DNA of 64,000 nt from JACDAL01 sp963849115. Its GTDB lineage: Bacteria > Actinomycetota > CADDZG01 > WHSQ01. Positions within the stretch are counted from its first letter, which is position 1. Every line of letters begins with the position of its first letter. A program made the translations under genes and the position numbers. The notes beneath the pieces are model-generated. The model did no database searches, had not been told where the DNA came from, and was given only the letters and a program-made list of their open reading frames with translations. Shown here piece by piece: positions 52,165 to 60,327 of the stretch. The stretch is taken from NCBI GenBank assembly GCA_963849115.1, contig CAWKGK010000008.1, forward strand, positions 494,369 to 558,368. Direction: 5' to 3'.

Positions 52165-52910
52165 TTGCGCCGGAGCGGGCGATCTCGGTTCTCGGGGTCC
52201 GGTTGGCGCGCCTGTCCCCGCGCGCCGCCCTTGCCGAAGCTGAGCATCTCTACGACGCGCCCGACTCCTCCTACATAGCGCACGCCAATGTGCACACCTT
52301 GAATCTGGCGAGCAGGGACGAGCGTTACCGCCTTGCCCTCGAGAACGCCGCCATGGTGCTCAACGACGGCAAGGGCGTCATGCTGGCCGCTCGCATCAAG
52401 CGGGATCGATTTCCGGCCGACCTCAACGGCAACTTCTTCACTCCGCTCCTGCTCGAGCTCGCGGCGGAGCGCGACTGGCCCGTTTACTTCCTGGGGGCGA
52501 AGCCGGGAGTGGCCGACAGGGCCCTCGAGCGCCTTGTCGAGAGGCTGCCGAGACTCAGGGCGGTGGGCGTGCGCGACGGCTACTTCGATCCCGGAGATGA
52601 GTCGGTGGCGGCGGCCGTGCGCGCGGCCGGGACCGGTTTGCTGCTCGTGGGCCTCGGCAATCCCGCTCAGGAGCTCTGGATGCACACCAACCTGTCCGCC
52701 ACAGGAGCGCGACTGGCTGTGGGAGTCGGTGCGTTCTTCGACTTCCAGGCGGGGCAGGTGCCGCGGGCGCCCGAGTGGATGAACCGGGCCGGCATCGAGT
52801 GGGTCCACCGCCTGGCACAGGAGCCTCGGAGGATGTGGCGACGCTACCTGCTCGGCAATCCCCGCTTCGTCGCGCGCGTGGCGGCCGAGGAGATCAAGAG
52901 CAGGCAATGA
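52161..52910 (+). CDS. WecG/TagA/CpsF family glycosyltransferase (GT26)
   Basis: A 249-residue glycosyltransferase. Key motifs are the N-terminal YIAHANVHTLNLASRD, the catalytic-region VLNDGKGVMLAAR (about 67-79), VYFLGAKPGVADRAL and LGNPAQELWMHTNL. GT26 enzymes add a sugar (for example ManNAc) to a polyprenyl-diphosphate-linked acceptor at the inner membrane. GTG start overlaps the previous stop. Confidence 0.92.
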   Translation: MIAPERAISVLGVRLARLSPRAALAEAEHLYDAPDSSYIAHANVHTLNLASRDERYRLALENAAMVLNDGKGVMLAARIKRDRFPADLNGNFFTPLLLELAAERDWPVYFLGAKPGVADRALERLVERLPRLRAVGVRDGYFDPGDESVAAAVRAAGTGLLLVGLGNPAQELWMHTNLSATGARLAVGVGAFFDFQAGQVPRAPEWMNRAGIEWVHRLAQEPRRMWRRYLLGNPRFVARVAAEEIKSRQ

Positions 52911-53857
52911 GCGAACACGATTCCAGGGCTGCATCCTGCTTCATCATCGCCACCCGGAACCGGCCCGACGAGCTGCGCACCACCGTCAAGAGCCTGGTCG
53001 CTCAAACCGTCCTTCCGGCCGAACTGTGCATCGTCGACTCCAGTCCCCAGTCGACGACCCGTGCCGCGATCGAAGAACTCTGTGACCGAGTTGCTCTGCC
53101 CCTCGACTACGTCCACCCAGCCCCGCGAGGGTTGCCCCGGCAGCGCAATCTGGCTCTGGAGAGGACCTCGGGCGACCCCGTTTTTCTCATCGACGATGAC
53201 GTCTACCTCGAACCCACCTGTCACGAGCGAGTGCTGTCGGAGTACGAGCGCTGGGATGAACGTTTGGGAGGGGTTCGGGCTGGTCCGATGACGGCCGCCA
53301 GGCCGGCGTGGTTTTCGGTGGCATGGCGGAGGTTGTTCGGCATCGGGGGCTGGTGGCCTGAGGCCTCCGGGCGGGTACGCAAGGGCTTCTGGCTCGAGGG
53401 AACCTCCTACTCGGCCGGGGTCAAGAAGCAGGAGGCGTTCGTCGGCTACTTCATGTCCTATAAGCGGTCGGTCTTCGCCGAGGAGCGCTTCGACGAGGAG
53501 CTGTCCGGTTATGCCAGTCAGGAGGACATCGACTTCTCCTACCGGGTGTCGCGTAAGTGGACGCTGGTGCAGACGCCGCACGCACGCTGCGAGCACTTCA
53601 AGACCACCACCGACCGGCTCGACTCGAGAAAGCTCGAGCGCATGAAGATCGCCAACCACTTCTATCTGTTCCGAAAGAACATGCCACAGGACATCCGCCA
53701 CCGGGCTGCTTTGTGGTGGGGCCTCGTGGGCCTGTTCCTGCACAACACCGTCAAGGCGGCTGCTCGGCGTGATCCGGGACTGGCGGCCGGGATCGCCATT
53801 GGTGCGTGGGAGCAGGCACGGGGCCGCGGCCTCATAGACCCTGCGACAGACCCATGA
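52907..53857 (+). CDS. GT2-family glycosyltransferase
   Basis: A 316-residue GT-A enzyme. CFIIATRNRPDELRTTVKSL opens the nucleotide-sugar domain; the DXD-type motif is FLIDDDVYLEP, and ASQEDIDFSYRV provides the ED catalytic base region. The C-terminal helix near WGLVGLFLHNTVKAAAR could be membrane-associated. ATG overlaps the WecG stop (ATGA). It probably extends the lipid-linked glycan begun by its neighbours. Confidence 0.9.
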   Translation: MSEHDSRAASCFIIATRNRPDELRTTVKSLVAQTVLPAELCIVDSSPQSTTRAAIEELCDRVALPLDYVHPAPRGLPRQRNLALERTSGDPVFLIDDDVYLEPTCHERVLSEYERWDERLGGVRAGPMTAARPAWFSVAWRRLFGIGGWWPEASGRVRKGFWLEGTSYSAGVKKQEAFVGYFMSYKRSVFAEERFDEELSGYASQEDIDFSYRVSRKWTLVQTPHARCEHFKTTTDRLDSRKLERMKIANHFYLFRKNMPQDIRHRAALWWGLVGLFLHNTVKAAARRDPGLAAGIAIGAWEQARGRGLIDPATDP

Positions 53858-54522
53858 GCGTTCCGCAGGGCGCCCTCGAGATAGGCGCCAAGGCGCGCGA
53901 CTACTGGTGGACGGTGATTGCGGTCGATCCACTTGCACTGCCGCTTACCCGAAGGCTGGCGCGCTCGGGATCGGTGTCGCCCGATCAGGTCACGATCGTC
54001 TCCGTGCTGCTGGGCCTGCCGACGGGACTTGCCTTCGCCACCGGCACGAGGGCCGGCCTCGTGGTCGGGGCACTGCTGTTCTATTTCTCCTTCCTGCTCG
54101 ATTGCGTGGACGGCAAGCTCGCGCGGGCGCTTCGGATCTCGAGCCCCCGAGGCAAGGTGCTCGACGATCTCGGCGACGGTGCCCGGCGCGGCAGCGCGGC
54201 GGCCGGGCTGGCGGTCTATCTGTGGAGGACGTCATCAGGGGGGGTCTTCTGGCTGGCGGTCGCCTATGGGTTCATGGCCTACTACTTTGCGCTTATCTCA
54301 GGAGGGACGCGTGGCGAGCCCCAGACCAACGTCGGCGGCCGGTGGTCAGAGGCGCTGGCGCGCCGGCGTCTGCTCCCGACCCCCGGGACCCCCGACGTCG
54401 CCGCGCTGGTGTTCGTCCTCGGCCCCCTAACTTCGTGGGTCGCTCCTGCTTTGGTGGTCGGAGACCTCCTTTTCACCGTCGCGATCCTGCTGACCGTGTT
54501 CCGGCTCTTGAGGCACCCTTGA
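53854..54522 (+). CDS. CDP-alcohol phosphatidyltransferase
   Basis: A 222-residue membrane enzyme with about six helices. The full family motif D-x2-D-G-x2-A-R-x8-G-x3-D-x3-D is met by Asp83, Asp86, Gly87, Ala90, Arg91, Gly100, Asp104 and Asp108. It joins a CDP-activated alcohol to a second alcohol. In this locus a glycerol-phosphate-type CDP donor is plausible, given the glycerol-1-phosphate-dehydrogenase-like and nucleotidyltransferase genes at 60-62 kb. ATG overlaps the GT2 stop. Confidence 0.92.
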   Translation: MSVPQGALEIGAKARDYWWTVIAVDPLALPLTRRLARSGSVSPDQVTIVSVLLGLPTGLAFATGTRAGLVVGALLFYFSFLLDCVDGKLARALRISSPRGKVLDDLGDGARRGSAAAGLAVYLWRTSSGGVFWLAVAYGFMAYYFALISGGTRGEPQTNVGGRWSEALARRRLLPTPGTPDVAALVFVLGPLTSWVAPALVVGDLLFTVAILLTVFRLLRHP

Positions 54523-55013
54523 TGAGCACCGGGAGCAAGGTCCTCCTTCTGGGTCTTGACGGCGCGACCTTCCGCATCCTCGATCCCGCCTTCGCCGAGG
54601 GACACATGCCGGTGTTCAAGAGCCTGCTCGAGCGGGGTGCGTCCGGGATCCTCACGTCAACCCACCCGCCCTACACTCCGCCGGGCTGGACCTCGATCTT
54701 CACCGGCGTTAATCCCGGCCGCCACGGCATCTTCGGGTTCACGCTCGGCAACTCTCAGCGGAGAGGCGGGCTGGTTCGCCTCGACAAGGTCAAGGCGCCG
54801 GCGCTGTGGAACGCCGCCAACGCCCAGGGCTGCCCGGTGGGTCTGTTCAACATTCCCATGACCTATCCAGCCCCACCCGTGGACGGCTTCGCGGTCTCGG
54901 GCATGCTCACTCCTGAGGGAGGAGGTGTCACCCCCGAAAGCTTCACTCACCCCGAAGGGCTTGCGGCCGAGCTGATCTCGCGGCGGGTGGCTACGAGATC
55001 GACATCGACGTGA
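54522..55013 (+). CDS. AP-superfamily phosphodiesterase, N-terminal part of a frameshifted gene
   Basis: The first 163 codons of a type I phosphodiesterase-like protein: VLLLGLDGATFRILDP (metal Asp) and PPYTPPGWTSIFTGVNPGRH (nucleophile region). The protein is in canonical order. The similarity to its paralogue at 58720 stops at about base 54988, after which this frame reads RVATRSTST and ends. The sense continues in the next frame as GYEIDIDVNYDEDW. Loss of one base near 54987-54989 explains it. It starts at the ATG that shares one base with the preceding stop. Confidence 0.8.
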   Translation: MSTGSKVLLLGLDGATFRILDPAFAEGHMPVFKSLLERGASGILTSTHPPYTPPGWTSIFTGVNPGRHGIFGFTLGNSQRRGGLVRLDKVKAPALWNAANAQGCPVGLFNIPMTYPAPPVDGFAVSGMLTPEGGGVTPESFTHPEGLAAELISRRVATRSTST

Positions 55014-56143
55014 ACTACGACGAGGACTGGAAGACCACTGCCATCGAAGAGCGACTTTCCGCCAACCTGGCGAAAAAGCGCAGCGCGCTAAAGCTTCTGC
55101 TGGAGCTCCACGAGGTGCCGCTGCTGTTCGTTGTCCTAGAGGCGCCCGACCGCCTCATGCACGCTCACTACAAGTACATCGACCCGGCCTGCGAACACTT
55201 TCACAGGCCTCAGGCCCAGCCCATAAGGGAGCGGGTGTGGGCCTTCTTCGACGAGATGGACGCGCTGATCTCGGACCTGCTCGAGTGGACCTCGGACGGG
55301 GACTACGTCGTGACGATGTCGGATCACGGCTTCGGTCCCAAGGACAAGGTCGTGAACCTGAACCTCGCGCTGAAGGAGTGGGGGCTGCTGTCGCTCTCGG
55401 GCGCCGCCGGTCTGTCGAGCTCCCAGGGGCTGCGCAAGGTCGCCGGGCGGGCCAAGAAGGCTCTTCCCCGGTCCCTGGTGAAGCGCGCCAAGGGCGCGGC
55501 CCACTCTTCGATCGACTGGTCCAAGACCAAGGCATTCGCGGCCCCCAATCCTCAGCAGGGGATCTATGTGAACCTCGAGGGCCGCGAGCCCCACGGCTCG
55601 GTGACTCAATCTGCTTACGAGGAAGTGCGCCGCGAGATCACCGCCCGCTTCTCGGAGCTTGTGGACCCTGTGGACGGCAAGCCCGTGCTCGACCGCATGT
55701 ATCTCAGGGAGGAGGTCATGTCGGGGGCCGAGTCGGTAGACGCTCCTGACCTCTTTCCGGTCTGCCGCGACTATACCTACGAGCTCTCCGACGGCCTCTA
55801 TTCGGCCGCAGTGCTAACCGACTACAGGGAGCTTCCGCGCGGCTTCCATCACATGGACGGGGTCTTCTCGATCACCGGGCCGGGGGTGGCCGCGGCGAGC
55901 GGGCTTCAGGCCAGCCTCTACGACATCGCCCCGACCGCCCTCTATCTGCTGGGGCTGGAGGTGCCCGAGGTCGACGGCCGTGTCCTGGCCGAGTTCCTCC
56001 CTCCCGAGCTGATCCGCTCCCGGCCCGTGGCCTACAGGGCGCTGGACCTGCCCACCGCCGGCGAGGGAGCCTCGGCGACTCCCTACTCGGCCGAGGAGGA
56101 GGCGCAGATCGAGGAATCCCTGCGCAACCTCGGCTACCTCTGA
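55010..56143 (+). CDS. AP-superfamily phosphodiesterase, C-terminal part of the frameshifted gene
   Basis: The remaining 377 codons: VVLEAPDRLMHAHYKYID and VTMSDHGFGPKDKV carry Asp/His metal ligands. GFHHMDGVFSITGPGV and YDIAPTALYLLGLEVPE form the C-terminal part. The protein ends with YSAEEEAQIEESLRNLGYL, nearly the same as the paralogue at 58720. The frame is open from about 54989, so the GTG at 55010 is only the first possible start. Continued conservation up to the stop codon suggests a recent break or a sequencing error rather than an old pseudogene. Confidence 0.8.
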   Translation: MNYDEDWKTTAIEERLSANLAKKRSALKLLLELHEVPLLFVVLEAPDRLMHAHYKYIDPACEHFHRPQAQPIRERVWAFFDEMDALISDLLEWTSDGDYVVTMSDHGFGPKDKVVNLNLALKEWGLLSLSGAAGLSSSQGLRKVAGRAKKALPRSLVKRAKGAAHSSIDWSKTKAFAAPNPQQGIYVNLEGREPHGSVTQSAYEEVRREITARFSELVDPVDGKPVLDRMYLREEVMSGAESVDAPDLFPVCRDYTYELSDGLYSAAVLTDYRELPRGFHHMDGVFSITGPGVAAASGLQASLYDIAPTALYLLGLEVPEVDGRVLAEFLPPELIRSRPVAYRALDLPTAGEGASATPYSAEEEAQIEESLRNLGYL

Positions 56144-56157
56144 TTCACCATCCAAGA

Positions 56158-56171
56158 ACGCGAAAACGCGT
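56158..56171. other. Small hairpin ACGCG-AAAA-CGCGT after the phosphodiesterase gene
   Basis: A perfect 5-bp stem closed by AAAA lies 15 bases after the stop codon of the envelope operon and before the DUF4383 gene. No T run follows, so its role as a transcription end point is uncertain. Confidence 0.3.
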
Positions 56172-56240
56172 AACCAATCCCCAGACGGGATGTCTAACGA
56201 ATCAGTGGCAATCAGCCGCAGATCCTACGAAAGGGGAACA

Positions 56241-56660
56241 ATGGCAATCGCAACGCGCGACAAGACTCCGGGCCAGCTCTTTGCTCTGGTATTCGGGGCG
56301 GTCTACCTTCTGGTCGGACTCCTGGGTTTCGCCGTAACGGGCTTCGACAATTTCTTCGCCTCGAGCTTCAACGACGTCCTGATCGTCTTCCCGGTCAACC
56401 CGGCGCACAACATCGTTCACCTGCTCATCGGTGGGGTGTGGCTTGCCGGCTCGAGGACGGCGGCGGGAGCCAAGGTTGCCAACATGGGCATCGGGGTGGC
56501 CTACCTGGCCGTCTTCCTGCTCGGCCTCATCGGAGCGCTTGAGTGGCTTGCGATCGAGGGGGGCATCAACGCCGATCAGCTCCTGCACCTCGCCTCCGGT
56601 GCCCTGGGCGTCTACTTCGGTACCGCAGGCGCCACCGTCCGGCGGCCGGTCACGGCCTGA
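56241..56660 (+). CDS. DUF4383 family membrane protein
   Basis: A 139-residue protein with four helices: LFALVFGAVYLLVGLLGFAV, then a loop with the family hallmark NPAHNIVHLLIGGVWLAG, then VAYLAVFLLGLIGAL and a final helix starting LLHLASGALGVYFG. Function unknown; common in actinobacteria. The ATG at 56241 has AGGGGA six bases upstream and is preferred to the in-frame ATG at 56190. Followed by a strong terminator. Confidence 0.88.
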   Translation: MAIATRDKTPGQLFALVFGAVYLLVGLLGFAVTGFDNFFASSFNDVLIVFPVNPAHNIVHLLIGGVWLAGSRTAAGAKVANMGIGVAYLAVFLLGLIGALEWLAIEGGINADQLLHLASGALGVYFGTAGATVRRPVTA

Positions 56661-56679
56661 GCTTCACCCGCTTCAACAG

Positions 56680-56712
56680 ATCGGGGCTCGCCTTCGGGCG
56701 GGCCCCGATTTT
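56680..56712 (+). terminator. Rho-independent terminator with UUCG tetraloop
   Basis: The left arm (56680-56692) pairs with the right arm (56697-56709) over 13 positions, with one G-T wobble, around TTCG. The stem ends in AT followed by TTT. This is a classic stable tetraloop terminator for the DUF4383 transcript. It may also serve the convergent gene, as the stem reads on both strands. Confidence 0.88.
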
Positions 56713-56720
56713 CGTTGTGC

Positions 56721-57098
56721 CTAAGCCCTGCGAGCCTGATCGAGGTCGTCGACCGCCAGGATCACCTCGGTCTCACCGGCCGACCGCCGCGCCACGTAGG
56801 CGGAGGAGATGTGAATCCCGGAGTCGGCCAGCCTCCGACAGTAGCGGCCGAGCTCGCCGGGGCGGTCGTCGACGGTGATAACCAGGACCTGGCGGGTCCC
56901 GATGACCTCATAGCCCACGCTCGTGAGCACCTCAGCGGCGTCCTCCTCGTCGTCGACGACCAGGTGGATCACGCCCTGACCGTTGTGGGTGGAGGCGGAC
57001 AGCGTCTCGATGTTCACGCCCTTGGCGCCGAGCAGCTCGCCGAGGTCGGCGAGCACGCCCGTGTCGTCCGGTACCGAGACGATGATCTCTTCGAGCAT
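56721..57098 (-). CDS. ACT-domain protein
   Basis: A 125-residue protein of two ACT-like domains. The first is EIIVSVPDDTGVLADLGELL and onward (about 3-65); the second is VLVITVDDRPGELGRYCRRL and onward (about 71-125). ACT pairs bind amino acids and regulate enzymes; free-standing ones are of unknown target. The ATG at 57098 sits directly before the first domain. Convergent with DUF4383 across the terminator. Confidence 0.88.
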   Translation of the reverse strand: MLEEIIVSVPDDTGVLADLGELLGAKGVNIETLSASTHNGQGVIHLVVDDEEDAAEVLTSVGYEVIGTRQVLVITVDDRPGELGRYCRRLADSGIHISSAYVARRSAGETEVILAVDDLDQARRA

Positions 57099-57158
57099 CC
57101 CCCTAGCGTAACTCCACCGACTCCCCCGCCTCGATCGTGGAGATGTCCTCCGTCCGCC

Positions 57159-57184
57159 TCTACCCACGGAATTCTGTGGGTAGA
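57159..57184 (-). terminator. Hairpin downstream of the sugar-transferase gene
   Basis: A 9-bp perfect stem (TCTACCCAC at 57159-57167 and GTGGGTAGA at 57176-57184) encloses GGAATTCT. It lies 55 bases past the stop codon of the minus-strand sugar-transferase operon and upstream of the ACT gene. It lacks a T run, so terminator function is tentative. Confidence 0.4.
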
Positions 57185-57238
57185 AGTCCTCGGTTCAACT
57201 TTGTCACCGCGGGCCGCCGCCCAGAGGGGTCGGCCGGT

Positions 57239-58702
57239 TTAGTGGGCGCCCTCGGTGCTCAGCACCGCACGCAGCGTCCGCCACAGGATCCAGAGGTCGA
57301 GCGACAGCGACCAGTTCTGGATGTAGAAGAGGTCGTAGCGAACGTAGTCGGCGAAACTCGTCTCGGTGCGCCCGGAGACCTGCCACAGCCCGGTTATCCC
57401 GGGCTTGACGCTGAGCCGGTTAGAGACCCAGTCGTCGTACTGCTCGACCTCGCTCGGCAGCGCGGGCCGGGGACCAACCAGGCTCATGTCGCCGCGCAAC
57501 ACGTTAAGAAGCTGGGGCAGCTCGTCCAGCGAGTAGCGGCGGAGCTTCTTGCCGACGCCGGTGATGCGAGGATCCTCCTTGAGCTTGAACAACAGCCCCG
57601 GACCCTCGGAGAGGTGCTCGAGCTCGGCACGCTTTTTTTCAGCATCCTGATCCATGGTGCGGAACTTGAGGCAATCGAACTGCTTGCCGTCGCGCCCCAC
57701 CCTTACCTGGCGAAATATCGCTGGGCCGACAGAGTCCTTTCTGATCCATAGTGCGGTAGCCGCCAGCACGGGACTCAGCAGCAACAACCCGAGGGCCGCG
57801 ACCGTGACGTCGAGGGTGCGCTTGATCGTTTGCTGAACCCTGTCCATGCCCGTTCGGCGGATGTAGAGCAGGGGCACGCCGGCGACAGACTGGACGACCA
57901 TGCGCGAGGCCATGAGATCCAGCGTCCCGGAGGTGATCTGAAGATCGACGTCGACACCCTGCAGCCCCCAGATGAGCCGGTTGAGCCGTGCGGCGTCGTC
58001 GAAGGCGGAGGCGGCCACCAGAACGAGGCCCGCGCTGTGAGCATCGATGAGCTCTCTGAGCTCGCTGGGGTGGCCGATGACGAGATGTCCCTCATAGATC
58101 TCCTGGCCGAGGGGAGCGTTGTCTTCGACGAAGCCGACGATCTCGTAACCAAGCCAGGTTTCTCTCTCGAGAGTCTTTGCCACCGTGCGAGCCTCGTGGT
58201 TGGCGCCAACCACGATGGTCCGGGTGACGTCTCCGCCCCGCCGCCGCAAGAAGTGCAGGATCTTTCTCACCGCAAGGCGCTCTCCGCCCACTACGACGAG
58301 TCCGGACAGCGCCGCAAACAGAACCCAGGCGCGCGCGATGTTGAGAGCGAAGAGCGAGTCGGCGAGGAAGATGAGCACGGTGCCGGCCACCACGCCGTGG
58401 AAGACCTGCTTGAACTCGTTCACCGGGCCCAATACCTGGCGAGGCTCGTAGAGACCATAGAGATAGAACAGGAGCACGTGCACGGGTGTGGCGATGAGCG
58501 TCACCAAGGTGTAGTCGACGCTCGCGGCGGGAGAGGTGTTCAGGACCTCGAAGCGAAGGATCGAGGCGATGAAAAGCGCCGAAGAGACGGCAACGGCGTC
58601 GGCCGCAACTCTGAGCGCAATCCGCTGGGCGCTGCGAGCCTGAAGCGGCTGTTTCGACCGCGCCGACTCGGTGTCGTCCAGTGCGACTGCTGGCTGCGCC
58701 AT
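57239..58702 (-). CDS. Polyprenyl-phosphate sugar-1-phosphate transferase (WbaP/WcaJ-like)
   Basis: A 487-residue initiating transferase. It has four N-terminal helices (about 28-145), a CoA-binding-like cytoplasmic domain (about 160-275, TIVVGANHEARTVAKTL), a further helix, and the catalytic domain. The latter carries DVTVAALGLLLLSPVLA, FDCLKFRTMDQDAE, RRYSLDELPQLLNVLRGDM and SLVGPRPALP. It transfers sugar-1-phosphate to undecaprenyl phosphate, starting repeat-unit assembly. It is the last gene of a five-gene minus-strand operon. Confidence 0.95.
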   Translation of the reverse strand: MAQPAVALDDTESARSKQPLQARSAQRIALRVAADAVAVSSALFIASILRFEVLNTSPAASVDYTLVTLIATPVHVLLFYLYGLYEPRQVLGPVNEFKQVFHGVVAGTVLIFLADSLFALNIARAWVLFAALSGLVVVGGERLAVRKILHFLRRRGGDVTRTIVVGANHEARTVAKTLERETWLGYEIVGFVEDNAPLGQEIYEGHLVIGHPSELRELIDAHSAGLVLVAASAFDDAARLNRLIWGLQGVDVDLQITSGTLDLMASRMVVQSVAGVPLLYIRRTGMDRVQQTIKRTLDVTVAALGLLLLSPVLAATALWIRKDSVGPAIFRQVRVGRDGKQFDCLKFRTMDQDAEKKRAELEHLSEGPGLLFKLKEDPRITGVGKKLRRYSLDELPQLLNVLRGDMSLVGPRPALPSEVEQYDDWVSNRLSVKPGITGLWQVSGRTETSFADYVRYDLFYIQNWSLSLDLWILWRTLRAVLSTEGAH

Positions 58703-58719
58703 TACCGATAAGACTCCGC

Positions 58720-60327
58720 TCAGAGATACCCGAGTCCCCGCAGGGACTCCTCGATGGCGGCCTCTTCCTCCTTGGAGTAGGGCGAGCTCTCCTGTCTGCT
58801 ACCGGATGATATGGCGGGCGTGTACTCGATGGGTCGCTCCGTCAGCGCGGCTTGCCCCAAAGCTGCGGTCAGCACCGAGCCGTCGAGGCCTTCGGGCACC
58901 CTCAGGCCTGCGAGGTGGAGCAACGTCGGAGAGATGTCCATGACGGTGCCCTCGAGGCGCGCTCCGACATCCACCTCGGGAGCTCTCAGCGCGACGACCC
59001 CGGCGGGATGGTGGACGCCGCGCGGGAGATGGCTGAGGTCCTTGAAGGGCTCCCGGTGAAAGACCTCGTCGTCGAGCTCGAAACGGTGGTCGCGCATTAC
59101 CGGCAGGAGATCGGGGGCGCCCTCCAGGGCATCTCCAAAAAACACCTCCTCGGAACGATGAACGACGTCGACGACGAGGTCGCCGTCGGGCCCGACAAGG
59201 CTTCTCAGAGCGGCCGCGATCTCGTCCTTGAGCGCTTCCAGCTCAACGGGCTCGACGCATCCGTAGCGCTCCCGGCCTTTGAGATTGACGAATATCCCCT
59301 GCTGTGGAATCGGGGACGCGAACGCTTTCGTCTTATCCCAGTCGATAGCGGCAAAAGTCGCGCCTTTGGCCTCGCGCGCTACGCGAGCGGGGAGGACGCG
59401 CTTAGCCAGGGGTACGAGGCTGCGGGCCAACCTCGTCTGCATGGCCTTGGCGAGGGGCTTGATCTTGAGATAGCCCCACCTCTCGAGGAGCGCGTTGGTG
59501 TGCACCGATGATTCCCACGCGGTGAAGCCGTGGTCCGAGCAAACAAGGGAGGCGCCGTCGCGCCCCGCGTAGTCGTCGAGAAGCCCGACGATGTCGTCCA
59601 TGAGCCGGTAGCAGCGCAGGAGCGGGGGTCTTATCCGGGCGCCCTCGGGGGTGTCGAAGAGCAGGGAGGAGCGATCGAGGTAGCGGTAATAGACATGCTG
59701 CAGCCGGTCGGGGGACTCGAGCACGGAGAAGACGATGTCTACCGGGTCCTCCTCGAGCAGCCGTTCGAGCACGGTCTTTCTCTGCTCCAGAACTGAGAGC
59801 GCGCGCACGCACAGCTCGTCGTCGCGATAGTCCTTTTCCCAATTGGCGCTGGTGTCGACCTGATAGCCGGGCGCCCACGACAGCACCCTCTTCTCGAGTG
59901 AAGCAGGGTGTGCAAAGCCCTGTAGCTCCTCGGAGAAGCCGGGCGTCATCATCCCCGAGATCATCCAGCCGTTGAGGGGCCGGGGCGGATAGGAAAGAGG
60001 CAGGTTGTAGATGCCCGTGGTGAAGCCCTGGGCGTTGGCCATTTCCCACAGGGTGGCCGAGCGGATCCGCCCGGCGTGCATCAGCTCCTGGCGCTCGGCC
60101 TGGGCGTTGCCCGCATAGAACCCGTAGATGCCGTGCCGGCCGGGGTTGACGCCGGTCACCGCCGAGGTCCACGCAGGTGGCGTGTAGGTGGGGACGGTGG
60201 AGGTGAGCTCCCCCCACGCCGAAGTGGCCTTAAGCGCCCCCAGTCGCGGCATGACGTCGTCCTCGATGAGGGGGTCGAGGAGATGCCACGCGACCCCGTC
60301 CAGCCCAATGACCACGGCCCTGCCCAA
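58720..60327 (-). CDS. AP-superfamily type I phosphodiesterase (intact paralogue)
   Basis: A 535-residue hydrolase in canonical order: VIGLDGVAWHLLDP, PTYTPPAWTSAVTGVNPGRH (nucleophile Thr region), VLESPDRLQHVYYRYLD, VCSDHGFTAWESS, GVHHPAGVVALRAPEVDVG and DISPTLLHLAGLRVPEG. It ends with YSKEEEAAIEESLRGLGYL. It has no signal peptide, so it may act in the cytoplasm. The start is TTG at 60327, immediately after the upstream stop; GTG at 60315 is an alternative. It is the full-length counterpart of the broken gene at 54522. Confidence 0.88.
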   Translation of the reverse strand: MGRAVVIGLDGVAWHLLDPLIEDDVMPRLGALKATSAWGELTSTVPTYTPPAWTSAVTGVNPGRHGIYGFYAGNAQAERQELMHAGRIRSATLWEMANAQGFTTGIYNLPLSYPPRPLNGWMISGMMTPGFSEELQGFAHPASLEKRVLSWAPGYQVDTSANWEKDYRDDELCVRALSVLEQRKTVLERLLEEDPVDIVFSVLESPDRLQHVYYRYLDRSSLLFDTPEGARIRPPLLRCYRLMDDIVGLLDDYAGRDGASLVCSDHGFTAWESSVHTNALLERWGYLKIKPLAKAMQTRLARSLVPLAKRVLPARVAREAKGATFAAIDWDKTKAFASPIPQQGIFVNLKGRERYGCVEPVELEALKDEIAAALRSLVGPDGDLVVDVVHRSEEVFFGDALEGAPDLLPVMRDHRFELDDEVFHREPFKDLSHLPRGVHHPAGVVALRAPEVDVGARLEGTVMDISPTLLHLAGLRVPEGLDGSVLTAALGQAALTERPIEYTPAISSGSRQESSPYSKEEEAAIEESLRGLGYL

